From contig CDMY01000413.1 of assembly GCA_001179505.1 (NCBI GenBank), positions 19,558 through 83,557 on the forward strand: a stretch of DNA of 64,000 nt, written 5' to 3'. This document shows positions 24,264 through 35,417 of the stretch, piece by piece. The notes beneath the pieces were generated by a model. That model had not been told where the DNA came from, did no database searches, and saw only the letters and a program-made list of their open reading frames with translations. Position 1 is the stretch's first letter; every line of letters starts with the position of its first letter. The position numbers and the translations under genes were made by a program. This DNA is from Vitrella brassicaformis (lineage: Eukaryota > Sar > Vitrellaceae).

Positions 24264-26021
24264 CTGAGCCAAGCCGGGTGTCGCCTGTCGTTTGTCGTGT
24301 GTCTCGTCTTTCGTGTGTCGTTTCGTTTGGTATCGTGTCGCTGTGGATGATGAGATGGCTGGGGTGGTTGTCTGGTGATGGATGTCTCAGTCGCTTCGGG
24401 TGTGTGGAGGGGGAGGGGGAGGGGGAGGGGAGAGAGAGGAGTGAGATGCGACGGACGGCAGCGAGAGAGGGGGAGAGTGGGGCGATCGAAGGCAGGCTCT
24501 GTCTCCTTTCGCGTCGGATTTTCGCTCTAGTATGTCCATCCATCCATCCTTCCCAACACATACTCACCACACATTCACCACACACCACCATCCATCCATC
24601 CACTCATTCCAATCCACCGTCTGTCTGGCTGCCTACCTGACTTATTTTGGATGTCTGTCTGCATGGAATTTCGCGCCGCCACGGAGGCCAGGGACGGAGG
24701 GGGGGCGGGGAAAGAGTGACGGCCACGCCCCCCTGCCTCTTCTCTGTGTCTCTGTCTCTGTCTCTGCCCCATCAATCTGCATCATCTGACGCCTACCTGC
24801 CCTGCATGGGTTTTGTTTATCGCTCTGGATGTGTGCTATGCCTGCTACGCTTTGGATAAATGTATTTAGGGGGGTCAGGGGGGAGGGAGGAGGGTGCGTA
24901 AGTGTATCCAGACGTAGACGTCTAGACGTGTGTGCGTGTGTGTGTGTTTCTCATGGGGAGGGGGGGTCTTGTTGCTCGCGTGTGTGGTGTGGTGTGGTGT
25001 GGTGCAGCAGGGCATAGTGTGTGAAGATATCGCATCGCACGCGTCCATCCTCCATCATTCATTCAATGAATGCATCGAATTGTGTGGTCGTTGAGAGAGC
25101 TCGAGGAGCGCAATGAGTGAAATGAATGGCGGTGTGGTGTCTATCCTGGTGTGGATGGTGTGGATGGCAGGCATGTGAGGCGCATGAGGTGAGATGATTG
25201 ATATGGGGCCTATACCTCCTACATTTATAAGTCTTGTGCGTGGAAGACTAAGACCAAGATCAATGACTGCAGTGCGGTGCACTCACTGCATTCACTCATT
25301 CACATGTATGTGTGTCTGTCAAATGTATTGATTGATGGGTTCACGTCACGTCACGTCCAAGAGGCCTTGTCAACTTAACTTCGTCGCGTCCAACAAACGA
25401 AATGAAGAAACGAAATGAAAAGGCGTCACGCGAGCCACACTCGTCTAGTCATGTTTACTACGCAATAAACCGCGCGCAGTTTGATTGATAGGTGAAGACA
25501 CCTGAGACATAGACGCCCCCTCGCGGCAAGGAATCGTGTGAAAGGTGAAGGTGGAAGAAGAGCGTGTTTGTTGACGACCGACCCACCTCCTACAGGTGAC
25601 CGAGCGACGATCGGCTGGCTGGCCGGGCAGAAGATAGATAGATAGCTACAAGTTGTGTGTATACGTCACTCTAACGGAAATGGACCCTCACAACGGGGGT
25701 CACTCTCTTCAACACACAGCCAATGGGTGCGGTGGATGGCTGTGTGTTGCCCGTCAGCAACCACACACGGAAAACCAGCGCACTAAAACGGCACTCACTC
25801 TCCCAGAGCACCCTCCTTCTCTCTCTCTGTGTGTGTGTGTGTGCTGGTTAGACGCATCCATCCATTCGTTGAGAGCGTATAACGCAGCCAGAGACAGCAC
25901 CGCCCCCCTATCAACTCAACTCACTCACTGCACGAACAGACAAACAAATAACTGATCCAGCAAAAATGAGGATAAACTCAGACTTGATCACATGGTATGC
26001 ATGACAACAGGCAGGTGAGCA

Positions 26022-26053
<32 letters not shown>

Positions 26054-26650
26054 AGTGCCGCCTGTCTGCCTGCTTTCTTTCTTGCAGTGGCAGTGGGCAG
26101 CCAGGCGGCACACACAACGCAACACACACCACACACACAGCAACACAAGGACGGTGGGGGCGCTGGGCTCAAATGGGGCAAAACCACACACACACACACA
26201 CACTCACACACACACGAGAAGCTAAGGGACACAGGCAGACACGCAAGGCAAGCCAATGGCTCGCCCACCCTCACACCGATCCACTCAACCAGCCAACCTT
26301 CCAGTCAATCCAACGAAATGAGCGCACATACAGGCTGACTTGAAAAGCGGCCACAGGCAGGCAGGCAGGCAGGCTGGCTGCCCGCAGGCAGTGAGTGAGA
26401 GCGTGAGGTGAGGTGACGCTGGCTCGCTCCATCATGTTGCCATCGTCACCTGCCCGCCCAGACGCGCACACACGTACGTACTTACCTTCACTTCAACATA
26501 GGCACCCACACCCACACCCAGAGAGGGAGGGAGGGATGGAGGGAGACATGCCTATATCCACATTATGTACTCACAACATCACGCACAGCAAAGCACAAAC
26601 CCGTCGTGTCGTAACCAAGAGGCACTCACGTGCGCTGCGCGAAGAAGAGA
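24264..26650. other. Intergenic 2.4 kb between convergent genes, no gene seen
   Basis: It holds the 3' flanks of the GH3 (+) and GMC (-) genes. Many CCATCCAT, (GT)n, (CT)n and (CA)n tracts occur, especially at 25830-26220. Frames are short and of poor codon quality. No RNA gene was recognised. Confidence 0.5.
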
Positions 26651-29106
26651 CTAGAACACAAAGATAGCCCACCCCAACATGGCCGTCACCATCACCATCC
26701 CACCCCCCACCCCCACTCTCAGCCCGCCACACCGCCCAACGGCCCCCGATGGTGTGAGGTCTTCCTCCACCGACGGCCCCTCTGCCCTTGCACTCAACGC
26801 CTGCAGCCTCTCACGGTGCCTCAGCGTCTCCCTCCTCTCGCCCAGCTGCACCCCCGCATACCGCCCCAGCATCATGACGGTCGCCATGGGGTTGACGCGC
26901 GTCACGGCGGGGATGACCGATGCGTCCACCACGTGCAGGTTGCTCGTTCCAGTAAGGAGAAAGTCGTCTCCCTCGATGAGCGTGCCCATCGCGACTGTCC
27001 CGCAGTAGTGCCATATAGAGAGGTAGAGATGCTCGCCAACCGCCGTGAAAACCTCCTCGAGGGCCTCGGGCGACTCGCCTGCCTCCATGAGTGTGGCGTT
27101 GATGCCTGGCGGAAAGAGCTGCAGCTCCGCGCCGGGCTTGGCGTACTTGGATGGCGGGAAGATGAGTCCGAGGGATGTCTTGACCATGCCCTTCCTGAAG
27201 AGGTCGGCGTCGAAGCACGAGTCCTCGCCGTTCTGCGTGATGGCCTTCATCGGGTCAGACGACAGCAGACGGAGACTCTCTGAACAGAAACACACAGAGA
27301 CAACGGGATGGCCCACAATGAGTGCACTCGTGGGACAGCAACCCACCCCACCTTTGATGGCGAGGCCGGCCGCCTGCCGGTCCCTCGGGGCGTCGAAGTA
27401 CTTGGGGTCGATGAGTGTGGTCCCGTTTTCACGGAGGGTCACCCGCCCTCGTGAGAGCGGCTCCGTCACCCACGTCAGCAGCGACACCCCCTGGATGGCA
27501 CACGTGCTCACGTTGGCCTCCTGCTCGTTGCACTGCTCCGGCACCGTCACGTTGGTGTCCACTTGCGACGAGTTGAGGGCGATCTCGATGCCGAGCGCAC
27601 AGTCCCAGAAGCCCTGCAATAACCGGGCCAGCAGGGGGCTGATGCGGCCCTTCTCCGCGGCCTTGTGCGCGTTGAGTATCATGCCTGTCGTCATGCCGTA
27701 GCCCTGAGAGAGCTCATCCTGCAATCAAGGAGGGAAGAATGGAAGCTGCTTGGTGTGGTTCTGCGTGTGTGTGTGTGCGCGCGTGTCTGTGGTGGGTTAC
27801 GATGAGTGTGAAGTGACACTGGTCATTCGCCGAGGGGTTCTCGGCGTCGCAGCCTGGTCCGGCGTATCGTGTGGCCATCAGCGACTGGATCGTCACGGGG
27901 CCGGGCTCCTTGAGCGCCACGCCAATGGGAATCTGCAAAGCATAACCCACAAACAAAGACAGCTTCACCAAACAGCCATATCTCCCCATCTCCCGCCTCC
28001 ATGTGTCGCCATGATACCTGAGGATGGTCGTGCAGATTAGACCCAACGCTCTCCAAATCCAGCAGAACCTCGATGCCCGCCGCTTCAAGCACGTCGCGCG
28101 GACCCAGACCACTTCGCATGAGGATCGCCGGCGTATGGATCGCACCAGACGCCAAAACGACTCGCCCGCCGTCCCTAACGCAAACCCGCCTCCTCACACG
28201 CTCGGCGCCCTCAGTGGCATTCAGCTTGTCGTAGACGACGCAAGTCGCCCTCAGCTGGCCCCCTGTCTCGACAGCCTCAAGATCGAACTCAATGTGCTGC
28301 ACCTCAGAGAGCACCTGCAGCGTCACCGCCGATCCGTTCAGCAGCTCATCGGCGGCGTGGCGTCGGTCTGTCTCGGTGTCGAAGATGGAGTAGGTGCGCC
28401 ACGACATGGGAGTGTCGGCCACACGGGCAGTGCCCTCGTCGCCCACCCAGGGGTACCCGGCCTGCTCGAGCGACGACCGGAGAGCCCTGCCCCATTGGCC
28501 CCCCTGCGGCGAAGGGCGGACGATGCCCGAGTCCCTCAGCCAGTGGTAGCTGTCGTTGATGAGGGTACGGTTGAGGGTGACCTTGTGTGCCTCCTCAAGA
28601 TGGTCGAAGTAAGACATGTCCTCCTCAATGTACACCCCCGCGTTGATGGCCGTGCCGCCGCCGGTCACTCGACCGATGTGGCCGATGACGCCCTGGGGGG
28701 TCTCGAACTGCTCGGATATGGTGGGGCTGAGCATGGCTGTCTGGCCGCCCGTCTTGGTGACGGCATCCTCGAACTGCTGCCGGTCGTCGCCCCGCTCCAG
28801 CAGCAGCACAGCCTGGCTATATTCAGATAGGGTGCGGGCCAGGGGGCAGCCGCCCGCACCGGCACCGATGACGATCGTGTCGTAAAGAGCCTCGTCCGTC
28901 TCAACGGCAGCGTCTGAAGGAAACACACACACAAGGGTGCAACAGTCACGCATTCCTGTCCGTTTGAGAGTTGAATGCTGACCACCGATGGCGGCGTCAA
29001 GGGCAGTGCGGTTGGCCTCGACTGGTTCCACCTGCCCATGACAGGGCGTGGGAGAGAGGATTAAACTCCCAAGAGTCAGGAGAGGGACCAGAGCAGCCAC
29101 GCGCAT
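26651..29106 (-). CDS. Secreted GMC oxidoreductase (glucose/choline/alcohol oxidase family)
   Basis: FAD enzyme that oxidises alcohols or sugars, passing electrons to oxygen or a quinone. Five exons on the minus strand: 28986-29106, 28018-28913, 27801-27932, 27352-27718, 26651-27279, giving 714 residues. The first donor could also be 3 nt further in (exon end 28983). The signal peptide starts at the ATG at 29106 (RVAALVPLLTLGSLILSPTP); the in-frame codon at 29154 is TTG, so it was not used. The FAD loop IGAGAGGCPLARTL has GAGAGG at 57-62. GRVTGGGTAINAGVY is GMC signature 1 and VVLASGAIHTPAILMRSGLGP is signature 2. Catalytic H596 lies in SIWHYCGTVAMG and N635 in RVNPMATVMMLGRYAG, the usual His/Asn pair. 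A hydrophobic C-terminus (last about 20 residues) could be an anchor signal. Its neighbour at 21-24 kb is a secreted GH3 enzyme. Confidence 0.92.
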
Positions 29107-29449
29107 CGACCACACGCATGCACTGAGCCGGCCGGCGAAGGATCTGCCCCCCAAAAGAGCAGCGGAATGACCCAGATGGAGTGAAGGCCCGACGGATGGG
29201 ATGGCTGCACGAGGGATGGTCAGCCGCCAAATTGCACGAGAATGGGTGTAGTCGTTGAGGTCAACGCTGAGAGATGTAAGGAGAGATAACCGTTCAGGGC
29301 TGCTCCTGGTACGTCAGGCAGCACCAGGGGGCACAGGTAGCAAAGGCGCAGAGATCAGATTTCTTAAGCTCGCGAGATGGACATTCCGTGGAACCGTTCT
29401 CTTTGTGCGTCCGAAAAAACACACAGAACAGAAAGAGGCGAATAGCACC

Positions 29450-29725
29450 ATGCTGTACAATCCCCAATCGGCTCTCTATCGGCAATTCCTCTCCTCCGCC
29501 CGGTGAGAGGCCGACAGACTGCGTGCACTGGAATGAGATGAGCCGAGATGAGCCGATGTGATTTGGCTTGTGGTGGTGTGTTGTGTCATGCAGCAAAGCG
29601 GACAAGAAGGCCGGGGAGCAGCAGAAGTCCAAGGCCGCTTCAGATCGTTCCTCAGCTCATCCAGGTATGCGGCTTGGTTGTGACACAGACACAGATCAGC
29701 ACAGCAAGGCCTGCGTCTGTGCCAG

Positions 29726-29762
<37 letters not shown>

Positions 29763-29782
29763 CAGGCTCCACTGGAGTATGA
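29450..29782 (+). CDS. Candidate small three-exon gene with an LYR-like motif
   Basis: Proposed exons are 29450-29502, 29594-29664 and 29766-29782. Exon 1 starts at an ATG and ends at a GTGAGA donor. Exon 2 begins after CATGCAG and ends at GTATGC. Exon 3 follows a long (TG)n tract ending TTTCAG, the typical 3' splice site of this genome. The product would be 46 residues: a SALYRQFLSSAR start with an L-Y-R triplet as in complex I LYR proteins, then a Lys/Glu/Gln-rich helix, then a short end. Exon 2 codons end in G/C. If exon 3 is read in another frame it would end APLEYDD, but that needs a different upstream phase. LYR proteins are usually 80-100 residues, so this may be incomplete or not a gene. 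Confidence 0.3.
29731..29761 (+). repeat. (TG)n microsatellite at a predicted 3' splice site
   Basis: Pure TG dinucleotides run up to TTTCAG. The tract is the longest uninterrupted one noticed in the window. Confidence 0.9.
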
Positions 29783-31494
29783 CGACTAACAGGGATTGGG
29801 TGGGAGAGGTGGACATGGGAATGGCGGCGAGACGAGTCTAACTTCTTCGAGAACTGAGACACGGCTGGGCCTGTGATGCCTGTAGATACCTTTCTGTTGG
29901 ATGACGTTGGCTCGGCTGGAGCCTGCGATCACCTACTGCGACGCCCTGAGTGCCCGACTGTACCGTCAGCCACTGAAGACGTTGCAGATGCGTGCAGCAG
30001 GCAACAGCGGAGTCAGTCCAGGGACGGGAGGGAGGGGGAGAGTGCGCTTGACTGGCGGCACTGTTGAGTGGTCGAGTGAGTGAGTGTCTTATGGCATGTC
30101 TGTCGGTCTGTCTGTCTGTCTGTCATGTGCCCACGCTTCACGTGAACACACAGCCATGCCACGCCATGCAGTCAGTCAGTCTGAGACAGACACCCGGACG
30201 GTCAGACAACGGATGAGGGGTGGGTGGAGGGATACCTAGGCGTACTCACTTCGTCGTGTCGGACGGTGCGCATCGATCCAATCAACCAGCTGTCACTTAT
30301 GGCCTCTCTCTTGCAACACACAAATGCCGACATACACACACTCGCCCAGCCACCCTCAGGCTCACTCACTTCACTGCACAGAGTCTGCCGATCGCCTGCC
30401 TCCTGGCGGGGATCACCACACACCTCACTCGTGCCGCCTGCCTGCCTGTCTGCCTTAAACACCTCCACACACACACAGCCCGCGTTGAAAAATCGTAAAA
30501 CCCTCGCATCTCATCATCTCTCTCGCCAATCCATCCATCCTGCATACGTGCCTGGCTGCATGCCTGTAGCGTAGCGTGCCCCGCCCTGCCCTGCCCACCC
30601 ACACAAACTCCATCCACTTAAAACGGCGTGCACACTGCAGCCACTGCACCCACACGGCAATCTATCTATCTCAGCGCTCTCACAGTGTGTCATCCAGTCG
30701 CCCTGGCTGGCTCCGCGTCAGTGCCCGTCCGTCTATCTACGGGCAACGAACAGACCACACCGACACGGCGGATCGAGCTGCCCAGAGCAGAGCGTGTGTG
30801 CGGCCGAACTAACGACTAGGGGGTGAGACATCCATCGATGGAACAACCCAACCCATCGGTGCACATCACATCTGATGGCATGGCGACGTGGCCGTGGGCG
30901 GCTGGGTGGGTGTGGGTGGGTGTGGCCGTCGCCGTATCTATCGTGCGTATGCCCTAAAACTGCTCTTCTTTGTTCGAGTGAGAGGCCAAAAACCGCCCCC
31001 CGCTCACATCACCGAGTCGAAAAAGACGAAGGAAGGAGCCACACCACACCACCACCGAACAATCATCCAAAAAATGAAAATGATATCAGCATGCGGGAGG
31101 GAGGGAGGCCACCAACCCACAAACCCACCAGCCAGCCAGCTGGTGCGTGTGTGTCATGAGAGAGAGTGGATGCAAGCCGCCCGCCCACCCCTCGCACCAG
31201 AAAAAACTGTGGGGGCGGGAGTGGCGTGCGAGCTAACTGTCGTGTGTGTGTGTGTGTGTGTGTGCAAGTGAAGGCCTACCTCTGGCGCAATGACATAGAC
31301 AGACAGACAGACAGACACCAGAGCCACACAAGGATGAGCAGCAAGCAGGAAGCCCCAGAAGAGAGAGCTTCCCGTGTGTCCCCCCTGGCCAGCTGGTCGT
31401 CTACACGAGCTACGTGCACAAACTAACCCCGCCTCTGATATCCGGCGGGGCGGGCACACCATCCGTCCATCGGTCCATCGGTCCATCCATCTAT

Positions 31495-32728
31495 CTAAGG
31501 TCCGTTTGGCGGCATCATATAGAGGGGGTGGTGCTGCATGAGGAATGGGGGCACCTGCGGCATGTTGCGGTGCTGCCGCTTGGTCGATATGTGCGTCCGC
31601 AGCTTGGTGAGCAGCGCCGAACGGGTGCCGTCCTGGCGCTTCTCACGGTCCTGAATCGCCTGCGCCACCGCACGACGAGTCAGCTGGGTCAGCAAGGCGT
31701 CCAACTCCTGGCAGATTGCAAGGACAAACACACACAGACAGACAGACAGACATGGATTGAACAATGGTCATGCGGGCGCACAACACCCAAAGAGAGAGAC
31801 ATCTGCGCTCGAACCTTGACTTTGGGATGCTGGTCGCCCTCGAGTGCCGCCAGGATAGACCGCTGCTGCCGTGTGTGGTGCAGCGACTCACGGAACTCGC
31901 ACAGCATCATGTTCAGACCTGCCAGGTGGTCATGCACCTACACCAGAGACAGCGCCAACGAATGCAATGCAACCATGACGACTGACGTCTGGTCTCCCCT
32001 GCGCTTGGTGTGTGTGTGTGTGCGGCTGACCTGAACGAGGTACATGGGTCCCGGGTTGGCCTTGGCGATGCGCTTGAAGGAGTGGCCGGCGCGTTGCGTC
32101 AGGATCAGGGCCGCACGCTGCCACCCCGCCGACGGCTGCGCCTGGTGCAGCTGAAGGGCACAACGGCTGCAATGCATTGCAATGCAGCACAGCCACACAC
32201 ACACGCAGGCAGACACAGACAGACAGGAAGAGAGTGGGCGGGCCGAGTGTGGAGCGCTGTGGGGTCTGTGTGAGTGGGTGCGTACGCGGCGTGTACGAGC
32301 GCCATGGGGAGGTCGGGATGGTCCAGCCCGCACCATAATCTGTACAGCTCAGCAGCCCTGCAGTGCAACCCAACCACAACAAACATCCCACCCATCCACT
32401 CACTGCCTATCGACTCGCCAGCCAGACGTCCCTGCCCTGCCCTGCCTGTGGAGGTATCTGATGGCGTCGAAAGGGTGGCCCATGAAGAGGAGTGCGATGC
32501 CCATCTGGCAGTGCAGCTCGGCGTTCTCGAAGGCGTCCACCCCCCCAAGCTGCTCCTGGTGAGCCAGAGCACGGCTGAAGTTCTGGTACGCACTCGGCAT
32601 CTCGCCCAGTGACATCTGCAGACCCCCCAACCGATGGTAGCAGTCTGCCATCTCCCTGAAGCAAGCAAACCGACACACACACACACGACACATGACACAC
32701 ACATGAACAGAAGCTGACCTGGAGGCGC

Positions 32729-32763
<35 letters not shown>

Positions 32764-35212
32764 TACCATGCGGGCGCGCCGTTGAGGAGGTTGTTGTAGG
32801 TGGCGGCGGCCTGTTCGAGGGCCTGCATAGCGATGTCGATCATCTCGTTGTTGAGACACCGCTGCGCCGTGGCCATCCACACCTGCACCCCGACGCTCTG
32901 CGGCCCCTCACTCTTGACCACAGGGAACAAACCCGCCACGTCGTCACTCGTCAGCCGACCGCACACACGCACTTCTCGCGACCTGCCGCTGCTGGGGGGG
33001 CCCTTCTCCGATGGGCTGGCCGGGGGCTGACGGCCGATGCCATTCGCCAGCGGGGAGTCGCCGGCAGACTGAGACTGCACGTCGGCATCAGCAGCTGCTT
33101 GTGCCGCCTCGGTGGGGGCGTTGGATGGCGAGTCGGGGTGAGGGTGAGGGGTGGCGCCGGCCTCCTCCTCTTGCTGCTGGTCTCCACTGCCGCTGCCCTC
33201 CCCCTCAGGCACCTCCGACACGTTCGGGTGCTCGGGGATCTCCGGCGCGCTGTCGCTCTGTGCGTCGCAGGACGGTTCCCAGGGCTCGATCAGGGGGCTC
33301 AGCACCTTGCCCAGCGAAGAGGGCGCCACCAGCTGGATGCCCACCTTCTCACACACACCCCGCAGCACCCCGAATCGCCCCGCAGCCGACCGCAGCACAC
33401 CGCACTGGGCCCTGGCTTGAGGGAGGGGGTGGCGGAAGTGCTCCTCGCTCCTCTCCCGGATGAGCCCCCACATGCTGTCCACCGTCACTTGCTGCAGGGC
33501 GTCGGGGAGGCCCGGCTCCAGCTCAGGCGACTCGTTGAGTGAGGTGGATGTCGGTGAGGACGTCAGGTCGGCGGCGTCGCCCGTCTCGTCGTTTGGCCAG
33601 GCCATGAGGCAGTTGAGCAGGTGGGCCACCGACACGGCCAGCCGTCCGGGGGGCACCTCCTTGAGCAGCCCGTTAATGACGTACGCTGCCGTCCGCATCA
33701 CGATCTCCCGCTCCAGCGCGGCCAGCAGAACGGGCGAGACGAACTCGGCCTGCGAGCACTTGGCCAGGACGGTGCCGAGGTACCGCAGGTTGACGCCGTG
33801 ACGGTGGAAGCAACGCTTGACGGCTCGGGTGGAGACGGGGGTCTGGGCGGGCATGAGGAGGGTCTTGACGAGCTGCGGGATGGCGACCTCCGTCAGACGC
33901 CGGGCGAGGGAGTGGATGCGGCGGTGCTGCCTGGACAGCTGGTCCTTGGCCTCGCTCTCGTCGGCCTCCACCCAGTGAGTGAAGGCGTTGATATTCAGCT
34001 GCATGGTGGCATGCAGTCAGTCACCCCACACACACGCCCATTCATTCACTGTGGCTGCATCCATCCATCGGTGTGTGGATGTGCTCACCAGTGGAGGTGG
34101 GAAGAGGGGATTGTCGTCCGCCTGTGGCAGCTGCGACAGGTTGTGCTTGGCCAGCTCCTCAGACAACTTCGCCATCCACGCCGGCTGCTGCTGCTGCTGC
34201 GCCTGCACCCCGTCGCCACCTCCACCACCAGCACCAGCACCAGCACCAGTACCACCAGCACCAGGACCGCCCGCCCCGTCGTTGATTGCCTCAGTCTGGT
34301 CTGTCGTCTGCTCCCTGGCCTTGAGCTGCATGGCCTGCGCCTCACGGATGATGGCCTGCAGCCGTTCCGCAGCCAGCCGCTGCATCGACGCCGCGTACTC
34401 GTGGTGCGCGTCCCACCGGAACACATTCACACCCTCGCGAGCCGTCTGCAGCAAAGATTTGGGCTGGGTGGGGTTTTTGGCTGTGCCGTCGGGGTGGTTG
34501 CCGGGGGCTGCAGCAGACGCCTCCGCCCCGTCTGCTGTGGCGTCGGGTTTGTCGGCGGTGTGCTTCTCCTTGGCGATCCAATCGCGGATCTGCTTCTGGA
34601 TGAGCAGCTCTGGCCTCAAGATGGACATGCCGCCCGCACCGGCGGGGTGGTCGGACGAAGGCGCACCGTCAGAACGGGAACCTGCCTTCCTGGAGGCGGC
34701 CGGCGTGGGGGTGGTCTCCTTGGGTGGCTGCTGGTGTAATTGGCAGCAGGAGGGCTCATCGGGGTCGGCGTCAGACATGTCAGAGGGGATGTCCTCCTCC
34801 TCCTCCCCATCTGCTGATGCTGATGCTGCTGCTGCTGCTGCTGTGGTGCCGTCCGTCTTGTCTCCCTGCGCCGCCCGCCTCTCGCGTGATGCCTTGAGCC
34901 GGTCGGCCTTCTCGCGCAGGTACTGCACCACAAACTCAGGACGCAATACACAGCTGCGGTCCTCGGGCCTGGCAAAGAGACAAACAGAAGATCGGTCTTT
35001 GGTACATCCATTGGGGGCTGGGCTATCTGTGGCCAGAATGTAACAACCAGTTGAGATCCCTTGGCGTGAGTCTTGAGAGGTCGCAGATGTACAGCCGTCC
35101 GTCAGCTCCCTTGATGCACTTGCTCTCTGCGGGCAGGTGCAGTCTGACGGTCTTGCTGGCGTCCTCCTTCAGATGGTGCGGCGCCAAACCAAAGTACCGA
35201 CCCACCTATAGA

Positions 35213-35243
<31 letters not shown>

Positions 35244-35386
35244 TTGACAGGGGTCATCGTTCAGAGTTCCCCTCCTGGTCGATCGTCTCACCTTGTCGTA
35301 GAGGAGCTGCGCGACCTCCTGGTGGTATGAGTACCCCTCCCACGGCTCGTTGGCACCCATCAAGGGCCTGCAGGAATATATATGCC

Positions 35387-35417
<31 letters not shown>

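Larger units (their letters stand above)
29107..31494. other. 2.4-kb stretch between GMC and CLU genes
   Basis: It holds the GMC promoter at its left end and the CLU 3' region at its right end. A weak small-gene candidate sits at 29450-29782. The rest (29.8-31.4 kb) has TGTC, CATC and CA tracts and no convincing frame or RNA gene. Confidence 0.5.

Noticed and set aside
23118-24272. 384-codon minus-strand frame opposite GH3 exons 7-8
   Set aside because: It is the antisense shadow of a clear GH3 domain and runs across predicted introns.
33621-35043. Plus-strand frames of about 350-370 codons opposite CLU
   Set aside because: Shadows of CLU exons 10-11; they cross the CLU introns and show no motif.
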